The notes beneath the pieces were generated by a model, which had not been told where the DNA came from, made no database searches, and saw nothing but the letters and a program-made list of their open reading frames with translations. 64,000 nt of DNA, from assembly GCF_963675165.1 (NCBI RefSeq), contig NC_087386.1, positions 2,606,169 through 2,670,168 on the forward strand, read 5' to 3'. The position numbers and the translations under genes were made by a program. Positions 20,001 to 30,939 of the stretch are shown one piece after another; position 1 is the stretch's first letter, and each line of letters begins with the position of its first letter. The stretch is from Halichondria panicea (taxonomy: Eukaryota; Porifera; Demospongiae; Suberitida; Halichondriidae).

Positions 20001-23000
20001 GCCTCTCAAATTTATATATCAGCAGAATTACAAAGAACAATAAACTTTTTTAGTGGAATTATTTTGATTGATACTCCCGCCATTACTTTGATCGTCAAAA
20101 AAGGGGATGTGAGTATTGAAATACTCGGCAATATCACTCTTGCTGGTACTCAGGTTGAAGTAAAGCTCACTTACTCTGCAGACACAGATCAGTTCAGCGT
20201 TTTCAGTGAATTTAGCTCTACCTCTCTTAGTATTGGAAACATTCTTGACAATTTGACAGCTTTATCCCTCCCTCTGCCTAGTACGTTCAGCTCATCTCGA
20301 CAAAGATTCAAAATTGCTGGTAATTTTAATGAACAATCTGATGGTACTGTGCTTATATCAGCTTCTATTGATTCTCTTAATCGTGCATATCTGATCTTAC
20401 AAAGAGACAACAATACACTAGACACGGCAATAGCTGTTGACTTCACTAGAATTGGTTTTAGCGAAATGATTCGTAGTGTGACAGGACAAAACGTATTGTC
20501 AACTATAGTGCCTTCCATTGATTCAATAGTTGTTGCCGAGACAGGTTTGGCCATTTCAACAGGCTCAATTTCTTCAGAGTTAGTTCGTGAATGCTTCAAT
20601 ATTAGTCGAACATTACGTTGTTTTGGAACAACAATTCCCTTTGGTTCTTCTGGATTCTTTCGTTTCTCAAAGAGTATTATTTTCCAGATTGTAAATCAGA
20701 AGAATAAGCCTTCATTCACTATCAAGAAAGGCTCCGTTAGCATAAGAGACCTATTGGAATTTTTCCATTATTGGATGTATCAAGTGTTCGAGTCCCTTCT
20801 GCCATCAAAGAGATTTTGAACATTGCTGTAAAAGATTTCGGGTTTAACCTTATTGAAGAGACGACTTTTATCACAATTGAGCTTGGTCGAACACTGGATT
20901 TCTTCAATGGGCTTATTTCAATGGATGCTCCGGTTATTACTCTAATTGTTGATGAAGGTGACGTGAACATTGAAATATTCGGTGAAATCACTCTTGCTGG
21001 TACTCGGGTTGAACTGAACCTCACTTACTCTGCAGACACTGATCAGTTCAATGTTTTCAGTGAACTCAGTTCCACCTCTCTCAGTATTGAAAATGTTATT
21101 GAGGCACTAACAACCTTATCCATTTTGTAAATTTCTTAGTGTAATCCTTCCATCAGACACTGTTTTGTATTTGGATTCCACCATTACCAATACAAATGAC
21201 TTTCAGTTAATAGCTAGCCTCACTGGGGATATCAGTTTAGGGGGGCTAACGATAACTCACGCAGGAATGGAGCTCAGAGTGAGTGATGAGCACACCAGCA
21301 TTGGTATAATTGGAAAGATGTCACTACGCAACCCTAGGTTGGATTTTACAATCAGATTGTTTTTATCACAGACAGGCATGGCACTAGAATTGACGGCTGC
21401 AGGCTGCTGGCGAGATGCACTTGGACTACCAATCAATATCTGTAAGGTACGTGGATCATTTGGAATTGGACCTGCTACTGGGATTACGGAGCTATCACTG
21501 GGAGGAGAGGTTCATTTAGGAGGAAAATGTGATGGGCAAAATCCATTAATAGCAATTGGATATGTCGGATTGAACACAGTGGAGCCTCAAAAGAACTACT
21601 ACTATGCCAGTTTTCCTAATGGTTTAACAATTGACTCTCTCCTGCAGATCTTGTGTATTCCTATCAACTCCCTTCCGTCCCCGATTGCTAATACTGGATT
21701 TAAACCAGGATTTACCACTTCTTTTAATGGCAGTCCACTTCCAAAAGTTTTTCCTGAAATAGATTTATATATCCCACCCGGATTCAATCTGAACGGTGCT
21801 GTTAACATTTTCGGCTTTGAAGTGAAAGCAAATGTATCGATAAGTCCATCTGAAGGGATGTATGTATCTATTGAGCTTGAACCTCTCGAAGTTGGAAACC
21901 TTTTTCGCATGTATGCCTCTAGAAGTGATAGAACCCATGGACCATATCTGACAGCAGACCTCAGAACTAATGGAGTACCAAAAGTGGAGGCTAGTGGCTA
22001 CTTATATGTTCTTGGTTTTTCTGTTGAAGCAAGTTTGACAATTACGAAAGAATCGATGTCAGCTACCATTAAAGGCCGCATTTTGAATATTGTTGATGCA
22101 GGAATAACTGTGACTGCTCCTGTCACAGGAATATTTTCATCGGCAGAATTTGGAGTAAAAGGATATTTTAAAAACTCGTTTTTCAACCAAATTGAAAAAG
22201 TGCTATTGATAATGCTGCCGAAGGACTAGCTGATGTAACAGATGCAGCTGTGGGTGTCGCTCAAGCAGTGTTTGATACTGCAAGTGAAGTATTTGATAGT
22301 GCCTCAGATGGGCTAGCAGGTGCTAGACGGAGTGTGGATAGACTTCAAGGAAAATTCGACGGTGCTGTAAGAGAAGTGAACAGATTAATACGGAGAGTCG
22401 ACAGTGTCTGTAGTACCCGAAGATGTGGATCAAGTAAGTTTAACTATAAGAATGGCAACGTATAATACTGATATGCAAATTACAATGTTTAGTTGAATTT
22501 TACAGATTGTTTAATTAAAATTAATTATGGATTGACTGTTTTATTTAATTTTCAGTTTGTGTCCCCGGTTGTGGCAGATGTAGCTGCAGTTGGAGGAGGT
22601 GTGGTTGTCATTGCTCAGGCTGCTACTCACGAATAACTGACCCTGTCTGTAAGGCTGTTAACGTAGCATGTGAGGTAGTTAAAGCTCCAATTAAGATATT
22701 ATTGATTGCTGCCCGAGAAACAGTGAGGTTGGTTGGTAACAGTCTAGATATAGCCAAAGAAGCCTTTCGTGCGGCTGAGCGTATTGCTGATGCTGCAAGT
22801 CGTGGATTAACTCAAGCTTCTGATTCTTTGGAGGATGTTAAAGATGCCTTCAGGGATGGCATAAGACTAATTGCTGAAATTGCCACTTATGGATTACGAA
22901 ATCTTCTGGTAATTGAAGAAATAACATTTGAAGCATCACTAGGTACTGCAAATCTTGGAAGATTTGAGATATCAGTCACTGTAGTAGTCCTCGGTAGCCG

Positions 23001-23106
23001 ACAGACTCTCAGACTGAGCATTGATCTCAACAATATTCTAAGGACAATTACACGTCCTCTGGCTGGTCTGATTGGAAACAATAAACTTCTTAACAGCATT
23101 GGATAA
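17086..23106 (+). CDS. Large secreted repeat protein of unrecognised family (apparent frameshifts in exon 3)
   Basis: Coding exons by phase are 17086-17226, 17279-17426, 18994-22433 and 22556-23106. The protein begins MNIKGLVLTCACTVFLSVGV, a signal peptide. Exon 3 holds beta-rich repeats of about 280 residues in which blocks recur, such as LILSASFDSLNRVFLILKRD / VLISASIDSLNRAYLILQRD and TLAGTQVEVKLTYSADTDQF. A third repeat is truncated. A unique part follows, then an amphipathic helical stretch, a Cys-rich patch in exon 4 (CVPGCGRCSCSW...CGCHCSGC) and a helical/beta C-terminus. Reading exon 3 as one frame needs three changes, near 20763, 21110-21130 and 22195 (an A run). They may be sequencing errors, or the copy may be a recent pseudogene. 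No known domain is recognised. The extracellular role is inference from the signal peptide and cysteines. Confidence 0.7.
17573..18515. mobile_element. Inverted-repeat element in intron 2, host of a nested insertion
   Basis: Arms of about 45 bp (ATAGATAGAAGAGGAAGAGG near 17582 and its complement near 18500) bound about 0.94 kb. A related arm lies at 51935-51980. The element at 17678-18054 sits inside it. No coding capacity was seen. Confidence 0.6.
17678..18054. mobile_element. CAGTGGCGGATC-ended MITE, nested in intron 2
   Basis: Perfect 12 bp terminal inverted repeats CAGTGGCGGATC / GATCCGCCACTG, with TGTAG on both sides (17673-17677 and 18055-18059). The ends look hAT-like, but hAT elements normally leave 8 bp, so family is uncertain. 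Confidence 0.75.
18522..18782. mobile_element. Foldback element in intron 2
   Basis: AGAGTCCACAATAAGAAAAA at 18522 and its near complement ending at 18780 form arms of about 35 bp, including GAGTATCGAACAAA. About 260 bp in all, no coding. Confidence 0.6.
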
Positions 23107-23389
23107 ATCTCTCTCTCTCTCTCTCTACATGTATATATATAATTATATATACACAAGAAAATGTACTCTTATAGATCATATAATTATTGATGCACACAAG
23201 TGACATTTTGTAGCTATACAAGTATCGTTACACTATAGTTATATTTGTTATGCCTATTACCCTGTATGGTATATGTATATGCACCCCTGCTGACACAATA
23301 TTAATTTTGTGCAACTTTTCTATATTAGATTGATATCAGAATTGAGTGCGTGTCTGATTTTGGGGACTAAAACGGTTATGTATATACAG
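23107..23389. repeat. 3' flank of the large gene (pair of 262-523)
   Basis: CT-rich then TATA-rich simple sequence, followed by the same AT-rich flank as at the left window edge. No gene. Confidence 0.65.
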
Positions 23390-23680
23390 CATCTGGCATT
23401 TGATCTAGACCAAGCTGTAAAGCTGTCGTTATGCAAACTAAGATACTTGCTACACCCACTGCATGTACTATAGTACTAAAACGACTTCACTTGTGTAGTG
23501 TAGCGCAATAGAATTTAGCATGGGAAAGTAGAGAATATGAAGAGAAACGAATAGCAATGCAGCTAGTGTAAAGTAACTGTTTACTTTAAAGACTCTGTGT
23601 AGTTTCCAAGCTTAGCGTCGGCTAACCATCCTAGCAGTGGGATAGCAATGCAAGTTAGACATGATAGTTCTATCCCACAC
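23390..23680 (-). pseudogene. POT/SLC15-type transporter fragment
   Basis: Same segment as 524-742 plus the next codons (GWLADAKLGN region at 23600-23650), in the same position after the large gene's 3' flank, but without the LINE. It is cut off at about 23680, where unrelated sequence starts. This shows that the join of large-gene flank to transporter fragment predates both the duplication and the LINE insertion. Confidence 0.8.
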
Positions 23681-23863
23681 CATGTTTGTAAACAACACAT
23701 GCTGTGGTGAAGGAGATTAACCAGGGCTTCCACCTCACTTTAAAAAAGGGGCGGGCTAGACTACAATAATTATTCTTACAGACAGTATATCTACCTCTAG
23801 GCTGTTACTGTAGTTTTGGTAGACATTCTGAAGCTTTTTACAATCGAAAAAACTTTTTGAAAT

Positions 23864-26137
23864 ATGTACACAAGATCACTATTAGCTGTTGTGCTAGTAT
23901 TTGTACTGCTAAATTGGTACAATCAAATTGGATTCAAGGACAAGGTAAGATAATTAATGCTACTGATTTAAGAAGCGCTTAGCTGACCAGACCATAATAT
24001 TATAGTAGACGACCATGAATGTGTGTTTAGCAACAATATTCATATGAAATATCAGCTTAGGTACGATATCATGTAGACTCTACTTACGTATGTAAACAAA
24101 CATCTATATAGTACCGAAACTATATAAGGGGAATTAGATGTTAGGGCCCAGTTATATAAAATTACGAATTTGGTCAATATATCTAAGCCTGGCAATTGAT
24201 CCACAACACTCTACGCAGAATCTACTGAAAACAACGACCATAAAAATCCAATCTGCAAAATACCCAAAGGCTACACACAACAGAGTGGTTTTATAATATA
24301 CTACTGTGAGATTCTACAATCCAATGTCCAGGCCATGCACTTAATAGTGGACAATGTAAAACAAGAGAGGGAGTCAACGGGACGCTACCCAACAACAGGA
24401 GTGCGATATGTTCAATTCTCTGAGAGAGCCTGTGAATTAATTGATAATACAACTTCTGAAAGATGTGCAAGTCTCCTTATTATACTTGGACCAGAACTAA
24501 GACAAGGTGCCAATGTGATTGTGTGTGCACTGCATGGAAAAGTCAACACTACACACAATTGCAACACTCGACTCAATCTGGAAAGTACAGGTGGGCTAGA
24601 ATGTCAACAGACATTCCTTTGCAATGACATTAAGTATGCATGATATCACATAGGTTATGGTATTGTAGGTTCACGTTAACCCACAAGCACAATTAACTGC
24701 ATGGTTGTGATTATGACACAATTAATTCAATAATCAAACAACACTTCCTGCATGGGCCATTTTTCAACTGCAAGCAATTTTAGAGGGGCTTAATTTTCGC
24801 TGTTTTCATGGGTTAGCAATCCTCCACGAAAATTGTTCTTTAATTATCTGCTATAAATATTAAAGGCGTGGCTTCCGGTAAGCAGTCATCCCACAAACAT
24901 TGTGCAACGAATTGCTTTTAGAGGCCATTCCACGAAATATAAATTTGTCCGCTGTACGGTAGTACACGCTTCACACATGCAACTATACACATAATTTATA
25001 TTATAACCCATACAAGTTTGTTATCATTAATGCACAGACTTGTAAGTGTATTTTTCCACTCATGCAGTTGAACCAACACAAATAATTCACAGCAATTTGG
25101 CTCAAAATAACAACAATTCATATCCAGGTAAAGTGTTTATTGTTATAATAGAGTAGAACCTCGATTATCCGGCTTGCATTTTAAAAATGGGCGTGTCCTT
25201 TAAATGCGCATGCGCGTTGTAGCTGCTACTATGGAGACAGGCCTGCTTATCGCGCAGACAGCCATATGGCACTGCTGTTTATCAATAAAGCGGGTGGATC
25301 AAAGCGTGGTTTATCTATTCGATTATTTGTTATCCGGCCTGCCTCTGGAACTAGATAATCAAGGTGGTACTGTATACTAACAACACACACACACACAGAA
25401 CCAAACCAATCATGCACAGGAATAACCCAGAAAGAGTATACAAGGGATATAGCTCTCTCTGTTGTTGTACCAACTGCAATCTTCATTGTTTTGATTGTGC
25501 TCGTCTGTGTTTGGAAGAATTGTGACTCTACTAAATGCAGCAAAATTCAGGGTACTAGCTCTTATACCGTATAGCGCAAAATTTTCGAGGGGCTTAATTT
25601 TCGTGGATTTCGTGGGTTAGAATTCTACACGAAAATTAAGTCCACGAAAAGTGTTCTTTAATTAGAATTACCTGCTATCATGCAAATATTTAAAGGCGTG
25701 GCTTCCGGTAAGCAGTCATTCCGCGAACATTGTGCAACAAAATGGCTTTTAGAGGCCAATCCACGAAATATAAGTGCCTCGAAAATTTCGCGCTATACGG
25801 TATATAAATCCAAACCTATTATAAATGACACGATAATAATTATGAGCACTTCAGTATAATTATACAGTTAGCTATAGGCATTTGATATAATTAAGCGCAG
25901 AACTATAAAGTCTCCGGCCCATTGTTAGCTGTATTACTTAATTTATATTGTGCATACATAATTATAATTATCAATATACTCATGATCAAATTTACCGATA
26001 ATTTTATTATGGAATTCAGTACTATAATTATAATTATGTACTTTTATTTTTCCTCTTCCCACACAGCCAATAAACCAAACCATGATACGACGACAACATC
26101 AGAAACACAGTTCATTGAAAGCAACAACACAGTTTAA
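23864..26137 (+). CDS. One-pass membrane protein with Ig-like ectodomain
   Basis: Five exons fit by phase: 23864-23944, 24284-24590, 25068-25127, 25399-25551 and 26067-26137, giving about 223 residues. Residues 1-20 form a signal sequence (MYTRSLLAVVLVFVLLNWYN). Exon 2 encodes one domain with paired cysteines (IIYYCEILQ and later ANVIVCALHG), the spacing of a diverged Ig-like fold. A short Asn-rich stalk follows. Residues about 164-186 form the membrane span (IALSVVVPTAIFIVLIVLVC), and the tail is short and Thr-rich. The start of exon 2 is the least certain junction; an upstream in-frame segment (from about 24219) also looks coding. Introns 2 and 4 carry MITEs of one family. It is probably a cell-surface receptor or adhesion protein; the ligand is unknown. 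Confidence 0.65.
24781..24959. mobile_element. TA-MITE family 1, degenerate copy (intron)
   Basis: Matches the interior of 25567-25800 (AAAGGCGTGGCTTCCGGTAA, TTTTAGAGGCCA) but its left end is eroded. The right end reads CTGTACGG. Confidence 0.7.
25567..25800. mobile_element. TA-MITE family 1, good copy (intron)
   Basis: 234 bp with terminal inverted repeats CCGTATAGCGC / GCGCTATACGG flanked by TA dinucleotides, as for Tc1/mariner-type elements. Subterminal CTTAATTTTCGTGGA and CCACGAAA words make further palindromes. A second good copy lies at 62895. Confidence 0.85.
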
Positions 26138-26862
26138 ATGACTACTATAGATACAAACTATCTGGACAATCTGCAAACTCTCATTCCTATTCTGCAAGCA
26201 AGGCATTTCATAAATTATGCTGCAGTAGGCTAACTAATGACCAATAGTACTAGACTTTTCTAGAACAAAAATATGATGAAATTATCCCTATTCACGCACA
26301 TTATGTCATACATCTACATGTATAGGTCCTGGAGTTATTGCTAAATTATGATGTAGATATATATAATTACAGGTCATGTCATAACATGTTTCCTGCATGC
26401 CCATTCATATACGTTTACGCATATCTAGATTTGTAAACGGTCTAGAAGTCATGTCACTTTATCGACACCGCTCACCATGCATGATCTACCTATAGAACCA
26501 TGTTCGAACCAAAATAATTAATAACTATAGGACTGCACTTTCTGTTCTACCTCATTATAAATATACTAGGATCAATGCATGGCAGTGAAAAATGATGGTC
26601 TGGCATTGATGAACAGTGCACTATTTAAAAGCATTATTTTTTAGTCCTTCTCTAGCTCGTTTTAGACAAGATTCTAGATCTATAGCTACAGTAGCCTCGA
26701 TCCCAGGCCAAGTCTCGGCCTGGGATCGAGGCTATTGCTGGTAGTCTGATTTCTTACATGTACCCGCTAAAGTTGATGGGCGCGGCATAAGCAGCCCCAC
26801 CCCTGTAAATAATTTGCTCCTCATCACTGTACTTTGTACTCTGACTTTGTAGACTACTGCAA
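26138..26862. other. Intergenic, only a small palindrome seen
   Basis: Apart from the palindrome at 26692-26734, no gene, repeat or signal was recognised. The last 100 bases are the likely promoter of the methyltransferase gene. Confidence 0.5.
26692..26734. mobile_element. 43 bp perfect palindrome of the TAGCCTCGA family
   Basis: TAGCCTCGATCCCAGGCC, a 7 base loop, then its exact complement ending CGAGGCTA. Same ends as 4258-4299 and 44334-45452. No target duplication is visible here. Confidence 0.7.
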
Positions 26863-27713
26863 ATGGATGACAAAGAAGAGCTAGAGGTAGGTAGACTAGA
26901 TACTCATAGAGTCTACGAGGTAGACCTATATATATATTTAATTATAACTATTATACATAATTATTATGATATTCACACATACATGACAATCAGTATGAGC
27001 AGCATTATGCCGAAGTCAGCTCCTCGTACGACTGCATGTACTCGGACTATTCTGCTGCCAACATGACCATCATCGATCGCCAGCTTCGTTTCACCTCTGA
27101 TGATAGCATTCTGGACATTGGAGGAGGGACTGCAGAAATCAGTCATCGGCTATGGAAGATGCATAATCTCAAAACACCTGTACTCTGTGTAGACCCATCA
27201 GAAGCAATGCTAGCAATAGCTCGAAATAAAGAAGGAGTAGAGACAGTTAAATCAACAGCTGAAGAATTCTTTATGAACGATTCGGATGGAAGATTATTCA
27301 GCAAGATATTGATTCTCGGTTGCTATCATCACTTGAGCGATCCCGGCATAGTTTTTGCTGGTGTTGCTAGGGTTCTTTCTGATAATGGAGTTTGCTTCGT
27401 GCTACGAGTCACTTCGGACTCCGCACCAATATGGTTTACAAATACACTCTTTAAGGAAGTAGATTTCCGGCAGATTGCTAAATTGGCAGAATCTAAAGGC
27501 TTGAGGGCAAAGATCTTGTACGATTGCGAGGCTAGCCGATTAAAAAAGGAGGCTTGTTTCCAGTTTCTAAGAAACAGAATGATATCTGGAATGTCAGAAT
27601 TCACAGATGCTGAGATTGAGATGGGAATCAAAGAGTTGGACCAGAGGTACGGTGGAAGCCAGATCATTGACGTGGAGTACAAGGTTAACTTAGCCGTCAT
27701 CACTAAGCGCTAA
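26863..27713 (+). CDS. Class I SAM-dependent methyltransferase
   Basis: Two exons, 26863-26886 (MDDKEELE) and 26994-27713, joined in phase 0; 247 residues. The N-terminus YEQHYAEVSSSYD is typical of small-molecule and UbiE-like methyltransferases. Motif I is SILDIGGGTAEIS, binding SAM. Motif II has an acidic residue after a strand (VLCVDPSEAMLAIA), and a later strand gives ILILGCYHHLSDP. The C-terminal half carries helices without a recognised substrate domain. The acceptor substrate cannot be told from sequence. It stands alone on the plus strand, with its own upstream region. Confidence 0.85.
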
Positions 27714-28234
27714 TTGTGCAATTATACTAGTCGCTTATTGTATTACAACATACCTTTAATTGTTTCCGCAACTATGGACTATATCACTAGAATATTGCAG
27801 TTGTAGAATTTAGACTGGTTTCCATTTAGCTTCTGCAGCTGGTTTTTTCTTGTGATGTTGTTTGTTCTTATAGATCGACATAATTATATCGCACTGTGTA
27901 TTATTATTTATTGCCCAGCACGAGTGCAACATTATTTTTGTCATGTCATAATTATCGTTCTACAATTGATTGTTGAGTCTCGTCATATACACTCACAATC
28001 TATAAGCCATATATATATACCCCTCGGCTTTTATTACAGACTTACAGTCAATGTTAATAGTGAGGTCATGGTATTGTTATACCAGAAGATGGCCATTGTA
28101 TTGTGTCCATTTCTATAAAGTGCAGTGTACACTGCACACCTATGATTATAGATTGCATGCATGTCAAATATTGTTTCTAAGCAAGAGTAATAATTAGCAA
28201 ATGTTAAATTCAGTTAATTGTTCACTTTGTTGAC
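27714..28234. other. Intergenic, nothing recognised
   Basis: AT-rich. No convincing open frame or repeat; the convergent ends of the methyltransferase and IFI27-like copy frame it. Confidence 0.5.
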
Positions 28235-28525
28235 TCAACGACCGAACACCCATGAAGCTATAGCAGTTCCAGCGGCTCCTACAGCACTTCCAGCACTAGC
28301 GACTACTGCAGTACCAGTAGTACCAAGCCCAGCAGCTCCAACAGATTGTAGTGTGGCCACAACTCCTCCAGCCGCAGTGGGAGCTAGGGTTGACATCATG
28401 GTGTTGATCCAGCTGCTATCCCAGCAACTCCAAATCCAATAATACTGATTGCAGCAGGTATGCCAACAACAGCGACGACCGCACTCCCTGCCGCAACAGT
28501 TCCGAAAGTAGTCCAAGAGAACATG
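28235..28525 (-). pseudogene. IFI6/IFI27-like copy with a frameshift
   Basis: Starts with ATG at 28523-28525 and MFSWTTFGTVAAGSAVVAVV, close to the start of the intact gene at 43943. The first frame ends after GIAAGSTP; the other frame continues with MMSTLAPTAAGG and ends ASWVFGR, as in the intact gene. Compared with GSTAAGMMS the junction has lost a few bases. It is probably inactive, unless a tiny sequence error is present. Confidence 0.7.
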
Positions 28526-30939
28526 GTGAATCTGAGTGCATTATGTCATGACACTTAATCTTCAACTATGTATCAATGATATATATTTCCTTGCATACTA
28601 TAATTTTATACCATAGTACCGAATTCATATATAGCGTGCATGGACACCATAATTTATAGCGAGCGCTCTTTTGATAATATATAAAGTATACGCTTTTTAG
28701 GAATGACAAATTTCTCTACGCACGCGATAGGTGTGTTTTAAAGGATTTAGTGATGTCACGTGATCTCTATATAGCCTCGTGTACAGCCTGCCATTAACTT
28801 GTACAGCTTGACCTGTTAAACTAGTTTCGTACCTGCATGGCTAATCAATGTTTCGTATTGATGTTAACAACTTGAAGGATTAAGCATGGTCATGCATGTG
28901 ACTACTTTTATGATTGGCTGGAGATCATTAATTAATGTTGCGTAAAAAGTCTAAGGTATCACAAACAAGTTTAGAACATAAAACTGAACGATAGTATACA
29001 CATGAATGGTGCAAGGTCCTCGCTCATGGTTTATTTCGTGGCTTTTATGATGTCACTAATTATAATAGATGTCGTAATGATCGGCACATAAAGAAAGCTA
29101 AGGTTTATGTATTCGATATAAAATGTGTAGAGTTTCGCTGTGAAATGGTCCAGAAAGTCTTATGTTGATGTAGACTACGCATTTTGAAGAAGCAGCTATC
29201 TGTAACCAGTTCTTCACTGCATGACCATCCACCTGCACTATATACCACTATACCACTGTACCACCAAAATTGATCTCAATTAAACTCGATTCAGTATTAA
29301 CCTCTCTTTGCTCGGAGTTATGTGAACCTTCACAGTTTCATTGTTAAAGCCATGCATGCAGTCTTAAGTAATGCAGTGGGTGCAATTGGCATTACTTATG
29401 GCATAGGATTTTTTATGTAAAAAGCTACAGAAGTAGTGCCAATCCCTGGCTTTAACGATAGTGATGAAACTGTGAAGGTTCACAATGAGTGACGCCTTTA
29501 ATATACTTAAAACGGCATCTATAGAGTCTATAGCTAAAATCACTTGTTTTAATGCTGGTACAGATTAAACTTGGCTATATATATAATTATATATACTAGG
29601 TGTATGTGTTCTAACCTCTAGATCAGGAGTATACATCAAGTATACTACTGACTAGATCTATAGGTCTACCACTTAATTAATACACATGCAGAAATCATTT
29701 CACCAGATCTGGCATGTAGATGTATCAGATTTTACTTATAATACTTACAAAACTAAACTTCTCTTATCTTGTCTCTGACGTTTTATATAGCTGCAGTGCT
29801 GAGTCAGCATGTGTTTGCTTACATCATCATGATTGTATAGATAGGTCTACTCCTCAAAGTTGCAAGATAATTATGAATATGAATATAATTTCTTTACATG
29901 TGCTCAACAAGTAGATATAGATCTAGTAGTCTAGTCTATAATAATAATATATATTCAAGGTAAAGCAATATGCACATCGAACAATTGCAAGTGCAGGACA
30001 TTTCAATGAAATGTCTGCATGCTTTATATATATACATGTATGAATCTGTCATGCAGACATCATTAACTTGTTAAGTGTGATAGCCTAAGATAAACGAAAA
30101 TTCATGTTTAAATGCCATTCACGTGAATTCGACAGTCCATCGATTTCTAAAGCGCCTCAGATTCTCTATATATATATAGGAGACATAGCACCACTATATA
30201 TATTAGCTCTGGGCCCCAACTTCCAACAATATCTCGACGTGGTCCGATCCTATATACAATATTTTGCCTCCTCGACTGCATGCTTTAGAATCTCCATGAA
30301 TGGAATTCAGTTTTTACGCTCTAGATATACAGTTTTACGCTATAGATCTAGCTATTAAACTGAGTATATAATTTTTTAGCTAGATCTATAGATTTTACTA
30401 TGCAAAAATGTGGCAGTAACCTTATAAAAATCATAGTGAGATACAGGGCGGCCGGCCGTCCCTCTGGTTTTCAGACTGAGTGAAATGGGCTCGATCCTCT
30501 TGATTGGCAAGACTTAAAGCAGTTGCTCATGAATTTATTTTCACAAACATACGCGTCGATAAACTACGTATTTTGAACATTTCTAATAGCTCTCACATGC
30601 ACTTTATTTCCTTTCTCAACTCTGAGAACATACAAAATCTCGCCTCCAGCAGGGGCGGCCGGACCCTCCACCGCATGGGGGCTTTCCTAGCCTTGAACAA
30701 GGGCTTTGCCCCCATTTCTTTTCTGCCCGCCCCCCCCCCCACCTAAAACATCTTCTTATATAGTCCTGAGATAGCCATTAGTAATTATTGGAATGCATAA
30801 TTAGAGAATTGCTGAATGCATGCATGGTAATGATCAACGCATACACATGCACATGCACGGTAATGATCAACACATGCACATGCACAGCTCTACATAGACT
30901 CTGTAGCTTTCTAAACTAAATCAAGTTTCCATTAAAATC
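28526..30939. other. 2.4 kb gene-free stretch with small foldback elements
   Basis: No supported gene. It includes the hairpin at 29321-29484, a pair of CAGGG(G)CGGCCGG ends at 30446 and 30650 that look like eroded hAT-type termini, a C-run near 30730 and a short repeated GGTAATGATCAAC at 30826 and 30859. The last 100 bases are the probable promoter of the sushi gene. Confidence 0.5.
29321..29484. mobile_element. Foldback MITE, 164 bp
   Basis: Arms TGTGAACCTTCACAGTTTCA and GAAACTGTGAAGGTTCACA, with further pairing of GTTAAAGCC and GGCTTTAAC. No target duplication was found. Confidence 0.7.

Noticed and set aside
20189-20599. 136-codon frame on the minus strand across the large gene
   Set aside because: Antisense shadow of exon 3. 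The plus-strand repeats are conserved at the protein level.
30446-30740. Complete transposon between two CGGCCGG ends
   Set aside because: Both ends point the same way and the remainder is unmatched; only eroded termini are supported.
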